Origin: Frankiales bacterium
Lineage (GTDB): Bacteria > Actinomycetota > Actinomycetes > Mycobacteriales > Jatrophihabitantaceae
Assembly: GCA_025966315.1 (NCBI GenBank)
Contig: JAOPUZ010000051.1
Span: 186,001-250,000 of the forward strand
Direction: 5' to 3'
Length of the DNA: 64,000 nucleotides
Each line of letters starts with the position of its first letter. Position 1 is the first letter of the stretch. The notes beneath the pieces were generated by a model. The model searched no databases and was not told the DNA's origin. It worked only from the letters and a program-made list of their open reading frames with translations. Position numbers and translations under genes: made by a program. Below, one piece after another: positions 42,084 through 51,914 of the stretch.

Positions 42084-45000
42084 TCAGCTGACAAATAGGG
42101 CCACGGACCCAGGCCCGCCGGCTGCCCCCCGTCTGGAAACCGTCGGCGGCGGAACGCGTACATCGAGACGGCGAGCGGCCGCGCGGGCAATCTCGTGCCG
42201 GGAGCCCAGGCCCAGCTTGTCGAGGACGTGCCTGATGTGCGCTTGCACCGTACGGCGAGACAGGAACAGCGTGCCGGCAATCTCGACGTTGTTGCAGCCG
42301 GCCAGCACGAGCTCGACCACCTTCAGCTCGGTCGCGCTCAGCGCGTCCCACCCTAGGTGGGCCCGAGGGCCCGCCGCCGGTTGATCGGAACAAATATGAA
42401 AGACCGACATTCGCTCCTGCGCGCGCCGAACGTCCCACGTCGCCGACAGCTGCCGGTACAACGACAGGGCTTCGTCCATCAACAGGTGGGCTCGCGACCC
42501 GTCGCCCTCGGCAGCGAACAGCAGTGCGGCGTCCTCGGCGGTCTGGGCCAACTCGAATACCCGCCCGACCGAGCGGTAGTGAGCCGCCACCGACGCCAAG
42601 GTCGCCGCGTCGGAATCGAGCATCGCCCGGCACCGCCGCGCGGCCATAGTGCCGCGGGCCGGAGTTGTCTCCAGGGCTGCCTCTCGTTCGCATAATTCGA
42701 CCGCCTCCCGCGCGGTATCCCGGTCCTCGATGATCAACGCCATCCGGACGAGATCGGGCAACCATTGATGACGCATCATCATCTGCGGGTCGGGCATCCG
42801 AAGCAGCCGACTGAGCGTCTGGACCGCCTCAGGTAGGAAGCCACGTTGCGCCGCGACCATTGCCTGGGCGGCAAGCAGGAAATCGCAATTCTCCTGATCG
42901 CTCGCCGTGACGACCGGAATCGAACGGGCCGCGTGCAGATACCGCTCAGCGGCAACCGCATCGTCGCGATGAGTGGCGATCAGCGCCGCCACGCCGTGCA
43001 TCAACAGCACCGGGCCGCCGGCGTGCAGGCCGTAGCCGAGAAAGTCGGGTGAATCAGCCGCGATCGATTCTAGTTCGGCGCGGGTGTCGTCCCAGCGCCC
43101 GGCCCAGAAGTCGTGAACAGCGCTCGACACGCTCAGCGCGGCAGTCGGCGTGTTCTTACCGGCGAGCATTCGGCTGGTCCGTAGATCCACTTCGGCCTCG
43201 GCCAGCCGGTCAAGGCATTGCCAGGTGAAGATCCGGTTGTCGAGCAAGATTGCTCGCAGGTCGGCCAGGCCGTTGTCCTCCCCGACCAGCTCCAGCGCAC
43301 GATCGAGGAACTCCACCGACCGGACGTAATCGCGTCGGATCGCGTAGATCTGCCAGAGCACCTCGAGCGCATACGCGACGGCGAATCGATCCTCGGCGCG
43401 ATGACCTAGCTCGATCGCCTGCAGCGCGAGGTCTTCGGCCAACTTAGCGTTGCCCAGTCCGGCCCGCTGTACGAGCGCGTGCAATGCGGTGATCCGCGCC
43501 CGCCACAAGTCGCTCACCTGCGGGCGCCCGATTGCCTGTTCGAGAATACGCAGGGCCGAGTCGACGTCGGAGCGGCGATAGTTGACGTGCGCGACGATCC
43601 ACTCCAGTTCGGCGATCTCGTCCGGATCCGACAGTCGGGGCAACGCGTGGTCGGCGTAACTTTCGGCGTCGGCGTCGCGACCGATCCGGAACAGCACCTT
43701 GGCCAGCTCACCGATCAGGCTCACCATCCTCGGCTCGTCGCTGTCCGCCTGCGAGATTCGCTCCAGCAGCTCGACCGCTACCAACGGGACCCGTTTGCCC
43801 AACACCAGTCCGGGTCCGACCAGCCATTCGATCGTCCAGCTTGGAAACTGACCTTCGACGCACACGAGCTGCTCGGCCACCCGCTCGGGCGGCGCCCCGT
43901 CGGAGATGAACACCAACGCTGCTTCCAGGTGAATCGCCTCGCGAACGGCGGCCGGCGTCTCGTCGTACAGCGCCTGCCGCAGCAACGGATGCCGGAACGT
44001 GAGCCGCGATCCCACTTCGGTGAGGACCCCGTAGTCGATCGCCTCCATTACGTCAGCGGTCAACGAACCGGCGCTCTGGCCCAGTACCGCCGCTAGGTCG
44101 ACGACCGAGAACTCAGCCCCGAGGATGGCGGCGACGCGCAGCATGTCCACCAGACCGGCCCGCAGCAGACTGGCCCGGCTATCGATCGCGGCGGCCAGGG
44201 CCAGCGGCGTCCGGTACCGATAGGACGCGACCAACTCCGCCTGCTCCGGTTCTCGGCACAGCGCGTTCTCGCGCAGGAGCGCATCCATCAGTTCCCGCAG
44301 GTACAGCGGATTACCGGCCGCGTGGCCGGCCAGGGCCGACAACGCCGGGCCGGGCGGGGCGCCGACCAGGGCGGTCACCAAACGTCCGACCTCGAACTTG
44401 GTCAACGGGCCGAGCTTCAATCGGACACCGCCGCGGGCCAAGCCGGCTCGGATCGCGTGGTCCAGGCCATCGACCCGCGGTCCCGGGCGTCGGGCACAGA
44501 CGAGCAGCACCGGAAGCTGATCGACCAGCTCGGCCAGCCGGCCGAACAGCAGCAGGCTGGACGGATCGGCCCAGTGCAGGTCGTCGACCACGAGGACCAA
44601 CGGAGTGGCGGCGCTCAATTCTTCGACCAGTGACACCAGCCGATCGATCGTGCTGATCACCGGATCGACAGCTTCAAGCAGCCCGCGGTGCCCCGGTGTG
44701 GCGTACAAGGCATCGGCAAGCCCGGCCCGTCGGGTGTCCGGCGTGCGGGCGTCGACCCCCAGGCAGTTCCGCATCACCTGAAGCGGGAACGGCGCGGCCA
44801 TCGCGTCGCCCACCGCCCAACCCAATTCGCAGCCCGCGCTCTCGGCCAGGTCCAGCAAGATCGCCAGCAACTCCGATTTACCGATGCCCGCTTCGCCCTC
44901 GACGACCACGAACCCGCCGCGCCCGGCCATCAGCTCGGCTAGTCGCCGCCGCAGCGTCTGCACCTCGCTGTCACGCCCGACCAGTGGCGCTCGGCCCTCG

Positions 45001-45938
45001 CCGTCCGGACGGCGCCGCCACGGAACCGGCGCGCCCGGCTGGCGGACCACCGAGGGGGACGGCGCACCGGCTACGAGCCGGTCCGGGCCTGCGGTTAACG
45101 GGTCCCACAATTCCGCTGCATCGCTCAACACCTGATTGTGCAATTGCTGCAATGCCGGCGACGGGCTGATTCCCAATTCGTCGGTCAGCCGGCGGCGCGC
45201 GGCGGCGTACGCGCGGAGCGCATCGGCTCGTCTGCCGGTTAGGTACATCGAGCGCATGAGCAGACCGACGAGACCCTCTCGCAACGGATATTCGGCGACC
45301 AGCGCAGTCAGCTCGCCGACGAGAGCGGAATGGTTTCCCGGAGTGCTCAGAATTGCTTCTGCGCGACGTTCGCTGACCGTGAGGCGGAGTTCAGCCAATC
45401 GAGCGCGCTGAGCGTCGACAAAATTGCCGGTGAGACCGGTCAACGGTTCGCCGTGCCACAATCCGAGGGCGCGGTCAAAGGCGGCGATGGCGGCGGCGCA
45501 GTCCCCCCGACGGAGACTATTCTCACCGTCATTTCGATGCGTTTCTAATAACAGTGCGTCGACTCCGGCCGGTGAAACTTCAAGCAGATAGCCCGACCCT
45601 GCGGACCGGAGTAAGCCGCGCGACGATCGAGCGCGCCGCTCCGGGTCCAGGGCACGGCGGAGCGCGGAAACGTAGGTATAAATACTGCCTTCGGCCGTGA
45701 CGGGCGAATGCTCACCCCAGAGCGCATCCAGAATTGCCGAACGCGCGACGGCACGACCGGCGCTTAGCGCCAGCAAGGAAAAAGCCAACCGCTGCCGGGC
45801 GGGACCCAATGCGAGTTCGTCCTGGCCGAGCCAGGCGGTTACGGGGCCCAACAACCGCACCGTCAAGGGACGAGTCGCCTGATCGGCAGTCGGCGAGACC
45901 TTGACGGGTCTAGCGCCAGCCGTACTCAACCCCGCCAT
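42084..45938 (-). CDS. SARP-AAA-TPR-LuxR giant regulator
   Basis: About 1284 residues. N-terminal OmpR-type winged helix plus BTAD (TVRLLGPVTAWLGQDELAL, LRRALDPERRARSSRGLLRS, SPALQQLHNQVLSDAAEL), then an AAA/STAND ATPase (Walker A VVEGEAGIGKSELL; Walker B LVLVVDDLHWAD), a long TPR-like part and a C-terminal LuxR HTH (LSATELKVVELVLAGCNNVE, LSRRTVQAHIRHVLDKLGL). It combines an AfsR/SARP head with a LAL tail. ATG 45938 chosen; in-frame starts at 45962 and 46085 exist. Target unknown. Confidence 0.88.
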   Translation of the reverse strand: MAGLSTAGARPVKVSPTADQATRPLTVRLLGPVTAWLGQDELALGPARQRLAFSLLALSAGRAVARSAILDALWGEHSPVTAEGSIYTYVSALRRALDPERRARSSRGLLRSAGSGYLLEVSPAGVDALLLETHRNDGENSLRRGDCAAAIAAFDRALGLWHGEPLTGLTGNFVDAQRARLAELRLTVSERRAEAILSTPGNHSALVGELTALVAEYPLREGLVGLLMRSMYLTGRRADALRAYAAARRRLTDELGISPSPALQQLHNQVLSDAAELWDPLTAGPDRLVAGAPSPSVVRQPGAPVPWRRRPDGEGRAPLVGRDSEVQTLRRRLAELMAGRGGFVVVEGEAGIGKSELLAILLDLAESAGCELGWAVGDAMAAPFPLQVMRNCLGVDARTPDTRRAGLADALYATPGHRGLLEAVDPVISTIDRLVSLVEELSAATPLVLVVDDLHWADPSSLLLFGRLAELVDQLPVLLVCARRPGPRVDGLDHAIRAGLARGGVRLKLGPLTKFEVGRLVTALVGAPPGPALSALAGHAAGNPLYLRELMDALLRENALCREPEQAELVASYRYRTPLALAAAIDSRASLLRAGLVDMLRVAAILGAEFSVVDLAAVLGQSAGSLTADVMEAIDYGVLTEVGSRLTFRHPLLRQALYDETPAAVREAIHLEAALVFISDGAPPERVAEQLVCVEGQFPSWTIEWLVGPGLVLGKRVPLVAVELLERISQADSDEPRMVSLIGELAKVLFRIGRDADAESYADHALPRLSDPDEIAELEWIVAHVNYRRSDVDSALRILEQAIGRPQVSDLWRARITALHALVQRAGLGNAKLAEDLALQAIELGHRAEDRFAVAYALEVLWQIYAIRRDYVRSVEFLDRALELVGEDNGLADLRAILLDNRIFTWQCLDRLAEAEVDLRTSRMLAGKNTPTAALSVSSAVHDFWAGRWDDTRAELESIAADSPDFLGYGLHAGGPVLLMHGVAALIATHRDDAVAAERYLHAARSIPVVTASDQENCDFLLAAQAMVAAQRGFLPEAVQTLSRLLRMPDPQMMMRHQWLPDLVRMALIIEDRDTAREAVELCEREAALETTPARGTMAARRCRAMLDSDAATLASVAAHYRSVGRVFELAQTAEDAALLFAAEGDGSRAHLLMDEALSLYRQLSATWDVRRAQERMSVFHICSDQPAAGPRAHLGWDALSATELKVVELVLAGCNNVEIAGTLFLSRRTVQAHIRHVLDKLGLGSRHEIARAAARRLDVRVPPPTVSRRGAAGGPGSVALFVS

Positions 45939-46579
45939 TTGGCCCGAACTCGACTCGATCACATCTCGTTCGTCCGGACGCAATTCTCTCCTTCGATTCG
46001 TTTCGGCCGCGGAACAACTATCGACCGTTCGGTCGGTCGTAACCCCACGCGGGACGAAGCCATTCTGCTGGGTCACAACAAGCACTGGATGGCGTTTGCC
46101 AAGTTTTTCGACACGAGCGGCCTAGCTGCGGGCCTATGTCCGAGAAAGTGAGGCCCGTGGACCTAGGCACACGTCGGCAGTTCGCACGGATTGACGAGAT
46201 TACGGCCGCACAGTCGGCGACGTCGCAGCCAACGCCTGCGGCCCGGCGCAACTCGGCACGGGTGTTGTTCCGGCCGCCATCGACGCACCGGGGGCCCGGT
46301 TCCCACTGCAATGTGCGCCACATTAGGTTGCGCCAGCAACGGCTAATAGCACCCGTTACCGCGGGCCGAAAACCTAGATTTCCCAGCGCTGGTTGGTGAA
46401 ACTATGATCGTCAGAATTCCTCGTGTCGGGACTAGCCGGACTATCGCGTGGTGGCAATACGCCGGGTGGCAACGTTATGCCTCGACATATGGCAGAATTG
46501 GCTCCGTAAGTAAGCAATACCCGGCAAGAACAATTGCCGCTGAGCAACATGCACAGTGACACACAGAGAGAAGGCAGGA
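45939..46579. promoter_or_regulatory. Long non-coding region upstream of lsr2
   Basis: 640 bases without a supported gene. It contains promoters for the giant regulator and lsr2. A direct repeat GTGGCAA occurs twice about 17 bases apart (near 46450-46472), and a short inverted repeat gttgc/gcaac lies at 46328-46341. Its length suggests complex regulation, perhaps Lsr2 autoregulation; no full operator is proven. Confidence 0.45.
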
Positions 46580-46918
46580 ATGGCAAAAGAAACGGTTGTC
46601 TACCTACGGGACGATTTGGACGGCACCGAGGCGAGCGAGACGGTGCGGTTCGGATACCAGGGCGTAAATTACGAGATCGACCTGAACGAGAAGAATGCTG
46701 CAGCGCTGGCCAAGGCGCTCGGTAAGTACGTCGGCGCGGGTCGCAAACAAGGCCGCGCGGTTGCCACCAGCAGGCCGGGACGTCGCGCGAATGGGGCCGC
46801 GTCCGCCAGCCGGGACCTGAATGACATTCGGGCTTGGGCGAAGACGAACGGCTTCGACGTCAGCTCTCGCGGACGGATCGCAGCGGTGGTCCTCGAAGCG
46901 TACGAATCAGCGCATTGA
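46580..46918 (+). CDS. lsr2: Lsr2 nucleoid-associated protein
   Basis: 112 residues. N-terminal dimerisation region (VVYLRDDLDGTEASETVRFG, NYEIDLNEKNAAAL) and C-terminal DNA-binding domain with the AT-hook-like RGR (VSSRGRIAAVVLEAY). It silences AT-rich or foreign DNA. ATG 46580 has AAGGCAGGA upstream. A possible silencer of the 9-kb element in this window. Confidence 0.95.
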   Translation: MAKETVVYLRDDLDGTEASETVRFGYQGVNYEIDLNEKNAAALAKALGKYVGAGRKQGRAVATSRPGRRANGAASASRDLNDIRAWAKTNGFDVSSRGRIAAVVLEAYESAH

Positions 46919-47262
46919 TTCGCCGCGATCTGAGTTGAAGCCAGCCTTCAGCATCGGATCGCCAACAGATTACATCGCCGAAAGTCGGGGATGGTGATGA
47001 GCCAGCACGCCAGCACAATGGCTCAGCGCCATCCCTGACCTCGTTCGGCCCGTCTGTCGATAGCCCACGCCGGGACGGCATCGCCATGCCGTGACGGCGT
47101 CGTTTCGGCGTCGTTTCGGCTATCAGCACGATCATGCTGTTACGCTGCGGCCCGGTCATGCCGGCCGACCCCGCCCTTCCGTCAGCCTGGGCATGCCTCT
47201 AAATTGGGTGCTTCGCCACGGCTTGACCGGCAGTCACGGGCGCGAGAAAGGCAGGGCACGCC

Positions 47263-47988
47263 ATCATCAACGCAGCGCCCCTCCGCTTCCACTTCAACCC
47301 GACCGGCGCGGTTCTGGACTCAGCTCTGGACTGCGAAGCCGAAGTGTTTCTTGCCCATTACGGGAACACCGAGGAGCAATTGTTGGCCGAGTACGGCCAG
47401 TACGACGCTTCGTCGGTATTCATGGCGCTGGCCAATCACGACGATCATGTGATCGCCGCCAGCCGCCTCATCATTCCCGGCCCGGCCGGTCTCAAAACTC
47501 TCAATGACACCTCACGCGAGCCCTGGTCGGTGGACGGCTACCGCTCGGCTCGGGCCGCGGGAATCGACGTCGCGCGGACCTGGGACGTAGCCACCGTGGC
47601 GGTACGCTCGGGCATCGGCGCTCGCCGGCTGTTTGCCTCCGCCGCGCTGTATCACGGCCTGGTGGTGTCGGCTCGGATGAACGACGTTCGCGCCATCATC
47701 ATGACCGTCGATGAACGTGTCCGCGCCTTGCTCACCGGCTCGGGACTGATCACCAGCGCACTGCCCGGGACCGGTCCGGCGCCGTATCTCGGCTCGACGG
47801 CGTCCACCCCGGTCTACGCGCACTGTGCGGCGATGCTGGACACCCAGCGCCGAATCAACCCTGACGGTGCCCGGCTGATCGCCGACGGCGTCGGGCTCGA
47901 CGGTATTGCGGTGCCGGACAGCACCGCCTTCCGGATCACCGATATGCGCCCGCTGCAGACTGGTCGGCGGGTACTCGAGCGCGCCTGA
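47263..47988 (+). CDS. GNAT-like acyltransferase with non-standard start
   Basis: About 241 residues. FHFNPTGAVLDSALDCEAEV, YDASSVFMALANHDDHVIAA, TWDVATVAVRSG and VYAHCAAMLDTQRRINPDGA suggest a GNAT/autoinducer-synthase-like acyltransferase. The conserved-looking N-terminus begins in an open frame from 47227 that has no ATG, GTG or TTG before GTG 47344, which would delete ~27 residues. ATC at 47263 or 47266, after GGCAGGG, is the best candidate start. Function unknown. Confidence 0.6.
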   Translation: MINAAPLRFHFNPTGAVLDSALDCEAEVFLAHYGNTEEQLLAEYGQYDASSVFMALANHDDHVIAASRLIIPGPAGLKTLNDTSREPWSVDGYRSARAAGIDVARTWDVATVAVRSGIGARRLFASAALYHGLVVSARMNDVRAIIMTVDERVRALLTGSGLITSALPGTGPAPYLGSTASTPVYAHCAAMLDTQRRINPDGARLIADGVGLDGIAVPDSTAFRITDMRPLQTGRRVLERA

Positions 47989-47992
47989 TTCC

Positions 47993-50254
47993 TCAGCCAT
48001 TGCCGTCGCTCCGCATGGAGTGAACACCGTTGGCGAAGCTCTGCCACTCGTGGATCCAAGGCTCGACCTCGTTGGCCGGCATCGGACGCGCCAGGTGATA
48101 GCCCTGTAGTACGTCCACCCCCATCGCGACCAGATCGGCCGCCGTGGCCGCGTCCTCAACCCCTTCTGCCACCATCCGCAGACCCAGCGCGTGGGCCATC
48201 TGGAAGGTCGAGCTGACGATCATCCGGCTGCGTGGATCGGTGCGCAGCGCGGCAATGAACGAACGATCCATCTTGAGCTCGTGGACCGGCAGGTCGCGCA
48301 GGTAGGACAGTGACGAGAATCCGGTGCCGTAATCGTCGATCGCCACCTGCAGGCCGTGCTGGCGAATATCGTTCAGAATCGCTCGAGCCCGCTCGGGATC
48401 GGCCAGGAACGAATCCTCAGTGACTTCGATTACCAGCGACTCTGGCGAGACACCGGATCGTTTCACGGCTTCGAACAAGCGGGGCAGGAACATGCCGCTC
48501 AGCAACTCCGGCGGCGCGCAGTTCAGCGCCACCCGGACGTCCAGACCGCTCTTGTTCCAGCGCGCCAGGTCGTTCACCGCCATCCGGCCGACCGCTTCGG
48601 ACAGCTGCAGCATCAAGCCGGCGCGGCGAGCCGCCGGCAGGAACACCGCCGGAGAAAGCAGGCCCTGTTCGGGGTGCTGCCAACGGATCAGCGCCTCCAG
48701 ACCGCACAACCGCTGCGTGGCGGCGTCGATCTGCGGTTGGTACCAGAGCACGAGTTGACCGTCCAGAATGCCCTTGCGCAGATCCTCGGCCAGCTTGAGT
48801 TTCTGGCGGGAGAAATCATCACGGTGCGCGTCATAGAGCAGGGCACCGGAACGAGTCAGTTTCGACTGGTACATCGCCACGTCCGCCCGGCGCAGCAGAT
48901 CGGTGCTGCCACCATCGGAAGAAGATCGCAAGGTGATCCCGATGGAGGCATTGGTGGCCAGCTCGATGCCGTCGATCAGCAGCGGCTGCCGGACGGTATC
49001 CAGGATCTGCTGGGCCGTCTCCATGAGCATCAGCTCGTCCTCGTCGAAGACGATGACCGCGAACTCGTCGCCGCCGAGCCGGGCGACCACGATCTCTGGC
49101 GACAGCACTTCCCGCATGCGGTGCGCCACCAGCTGCAGCACGGTGTCACCGGCGGCATGTCCGAGCGTGTCGTTGACGTCCTTGAAACCGTCCAGGTCGA
49201 GCATCATCAGGGCGAGTGGCCGAGGCATCGCCAGCGTGTCGTCGAGGCGCGCCAGCACCGCCCGGCGGTTGGGAAGCAGCGTCAGATCGTCGGTCTGCGA
49301 CAGGGCGAAAGCCTCCGCCGCGCCATTGGCCTCGCGCAACGCCAGCACCAGCCGACCGCCCGCGGCGAGCAAGGTCACCACGGCGGGCACGACCAGGTAC
49401 GGGCCGAGGCCGTCGTCCGGGCGAAGCGTCAGGACCAGGATTGCGGTGGCCGCAGCACAAACCATGACCGTCGGACCGGGCCGGCGGGGCAACTTGTTCG
49501 TCGCGACCGGCCGGGGGCGCACGGCGGCCCCGACGATGAGGGCGAACGCGACGCCGTAAGCCAAGTCATTGATCACCGAGAAGGAGTAGGTGCCCGACGA
49601 CAGGTTGGCCACAAACGTGGTGTCCGACCACGCGAACACCAGGAAGCCAACGATCAGGGCACCGGCTTGGCGGACGCCGCCGCGCGCGCGCAGCGCAACT
49701 TGGCCGACCACCAGCAGGGCCAGCGCGAGATCGATGAGCGGGTACAGCAACGCGAGCAGCAGGGCCAACCCGTCCTGGCCGAAGGCGCTGGCCACCGGCG
49801 TGACGAGCAGCGCGCCGGACAGGCAGGCCGTACCACCGCAGACCACCACGGCTTCCAGCCAGGTCGCCAGCGCGGTGCTCGGCCGTCGAGCGGTGTCGAG
49901 AATGAGGTAGCCGGCCATGCCGACGTAGGAGACGAGGAAGAGCCACTCGCCCGGGGCCGGGAAGGTGGTGATGTCGGGCTGGGTACTGGCGCCCAGGACG
50001 ACCGAACCGGCGGCCCAGAAGATGACGGAGACCATGAGCACGAACAATGGCCGGCGGCGCCCGTTGGCGAGCTTCATAGCCAGCGCGAGCCGGCAGAGAA
50101 TGGCGACGAAGAACAGCGCCAAGGTGCCCATCAACACGGACTCGGCCGCTTGAGGCGATGTGCCGGCAACCCGAAGTTCGAACCCGAGGCCGAGGATCAT
50201 GATCAGCCAGGCCGAGATGCCGAGCCCACGGACAGTGCCGTGACCAAGACTCAT
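47993..50254 (-). CDS. Membrane GGDEF-EAL c-di-GMP protein
   Basis: 753 residues. About nine N-terminal membrane helices form a MASE-like sensor, followed by GGDEF (LTLLPNRRAVLARLD, VVARLGGDEFAVIVFD, intact) and EAL (CGLEALIRWQHPEQGL, VAIDDYGTGFSSLSYLRDLP, intact). It may both make and degrade c-di-GMP. ATG 50254 has GGAGGGGG upstream. Ends next to the acyltransferase-like gene. Confidence 0.93.
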   Translation of the reverse strand: MSLGHGTVRGLGISAWLIMILGLGFELRVAGTSPQAAESVLMGTLALFFVAILCRLALAMKLANGRRRPLFVLMVSVIFWAAGSVVLGASTQPDITTFPAPGEWLFLVSYVGMAGYLILDTARRPSTALATWLEAVVVCGGTACLSGALLVTPVASAFGQDGLALLLALLYPLIDLALALLVVGQVALRARGGVRQAGALIVGFLVFAWSDTTFVANLSSGTYSFSVINDLAYGVAFALIVGAAVRPRPVATNKLPRRPGPTVMVCAAATAILVLTLRPDDGLGPYLVVPAVVTLLAAGGRLVLALREANGAAEAFALSQTDDLTLLPNRRAVLARLDDTLAMPRPLALMMLDLDGFKDVNDTLGHAAGDTVLQLVAHRMREVLSPEIVVARLGGDEFAVIVFDEDELMLMETAQQILDTVRQPLLIDGIELATNASIGITLRSSSDGGSTDLLRRADVAMYQSKLTRSGALLYDAHRDDFSRQKLKLAEDLRKGILDGQLVLWYQPQIDAATQRLCGLEALIRWQHPEQGLLSPAVFLPAARRAGLMLQLSEAVGRMAVNDLARWNKSGLDVRVALNCAPPELLSGMFLPRLFEAVKRSGVSPESLVIEVTEDSFLADPERARAILNDIRQHGLQVAIDDYGTGFSSLSYLRDLPVHELKMDRSFIAALRTDPRSRMIVSSTFQMAHALGLRMVAEGVEDAATAADLVAMGVDVLQGYHLARPMPANEVEPWIHEWQSFANGVHSMRSDGNG

Positions 50255-50417
50255 CGCCGGACCCCCTCCGTGGACTGCGCAACCAGCCATTCCGTTGGCT
50301 GGTCCCCTTACTGATCGGCATCAGGGCCCGGCACTTGAGCTGACAACGGTCTCTCGACGAGGCACTTCAGACCGCTGGAGGGCAGTGATTACGCCGGGTG
50401 ATCGACATACCGGCAAG

Positions 50418-51824
50418 TCAGGACAAGTCCGCGATGATCCGTTCGATATCGGTACGTGTAGTGAGCGGATTGACGAAACACAGCCGCAAGACCGTCTCGC
50501 CGACCACCTTCGTCGGGGTCACCAACGCCAGACCCGAACTGATCGCGTGCTGGGACCACCGGGCGTAGTCAGCGGCACGCCAGCCCAGCCGGCGGAAGAG
50601 CACAACGGACAATTGAGGATCGACAACCAGCTGCAGATGGTCGGCCCGCGTGATCAGGCGTCCCGCGTCCGCGGCCAAGTCGAGGCAACGATCGACCGCA
50701 TCCCGGTAACCCGCCGTGCCGTTGGCCAGCAGCGACAGCCACAACGGCAGGCCACGGGCCCGGCGGGTGAGGTGAATGGCGTAGTCCGACGGGTTGTCAC
50801 CAGCGCCCACCGGCTCGAGGTAGGACGCGGTCTGGGTATGGGCCGCCCGGGCGACTTCCGGATCGCGGTAGAGCACGGCCGCGCAGTCGAATGGCGTGAA
50901 CAGCCACTTGTGCGGATCGATCGTCACCGAATTCGCGCGTTCGATGCCGGCAAACTGCGGGCGGGTTCGGTCCGACAGCAACGCACCGCCACCGTAGGCC
51001 GCGTCCACGTGCAGCCAGATCTCGTGCTCGGCGCAGACATCGGCCAGTTCGCCCAGCGCATCGATCGCGCCGTCGTTGGTGGCCCCGGCGGTGGCCGCCA
51101 CGGCCACGATGTCGCCCGGATCGACCGTCCGCAGTATTCGCCGTAACGCCAGGGCGTCCAACCGGCCGTGCTGGTCGGCGTCCGACGCGACGTCGCAGCC
51201 CATGATCTCGGCGGCTGAGATGATCGAGGAATGCGCGCCCGCCCCGGCCACGATGAGGTGCGGACGGTGCCCGGCCAGTCGCCGGCGCAGGTGCCGGGCC
51301 GCGACCAGCGCGCTGAGGTTGGCCATGGAGCCGCCGCTCACGAACGCTCCGTGCGCTTGCGCGGGCAGGCCGATCAGATCGCTGAGCCAGCGCAACGCCG
51401 AGCGTTCGGCCTCGACCGCAGCACCGCCTTCCAGCTCGCTGCCGGCGTAGATACCCGACGCCGACACCGCCAGGTCGGCCAGCACCGCGGCGACGGACGG
51501 GGCGCCCGGCACGAAAGCGAGATATCTGGGATGGTCGGCCGGTACCGCGGTGGGCAGCACCTGATCCCGCAGCGCGGCCCAGGCGGCTTGCACCCCGATG
51601 CCGTGCTCCTGCGGTACGGGCAGTTGCGGCGCCCGCCGCCGGGGCGGCATCGTGTCATCGCGGTAGGCCAGCCGGTCCGCGACCCAGCTGGCAATCTCAC
51701 GCAATACCTGGCGGTCGGCCACGGTGGGCGAGAACATCGCCGCCGCGGCATTCGGGCCGGGCCGGACCGTCGTCGAAGGTGCGGTCGCGCGATCGTCAGG
51801 ACGCCCGTCGTGCGCGAAAACCAC
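50418..51824 (-). CDS. PLP-dependent group II decarboxylase
   Basis: 468 residues. PLP-lysine motif SVTIDPHKWLFTPFDCAA, cofactor histidine region GAGAHSSIISAAEIM and aspartate in WLHVDAAYGGG are those of aromatic amino acid/glutamate/DABA decarboxylases. Substrate not determined. Normal family length. Confidence 0.93.
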   Translation of the reverse strand: MVFAHDGRPDDRATAPSTTVRPGPNAAAAMFSPTVADRQVLREIASWVADRLAYRDDTMPPRRRAPQLPVPQEHGIGVQAAWAALRDQVLPTAVPADHPRYLAFVPGAPSVAAVLADLAVSASGIYAGSELEGGAAVEAERSALRWLSDLIGLPAQAHGAFVSGGSMANLSALVAARHLRRRLAGHRPHLIVAGAGAHSSIISAAEIMGCDVASDADQHGRLDALALRRILRTVDPGDIVAVAATAGATNDGAIDALGELADVCAEHEIWLHVDAAYGGGALLSDRTRPQFAGIERANSVTIDPHKWLFTPFDCAAVLYRDPEVARAAHTQTASYLEPVGAGDNPSDYAIHLTRRARGLPLWLSLLANGTAGYRDAVDRCLDLAADAGRLITRADHLQLVVDPQLSVVLFRRLGWRAADYARWSQHAISSGLALVTPTKVVGETVLRLCFVNPLTTRTDIERIIADLS

Positions 51825-51914
51825 AGTTCCCCTCTTCGCCCGCCCCCGCGCGAATAGACAACGCCGATTATGCTAACCGACCGATCGAGCACCCTGGCCG
51901 AAAATAAAGGCCGG

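Noticed and set aside
48356-50314. Long open frame antisense to the GGDEF-EAL gene
   Set aside because: Gln/Arg/His-rich translation typical of antisense shadow; the opposite strand has intact GGDEF and EAL motifs.
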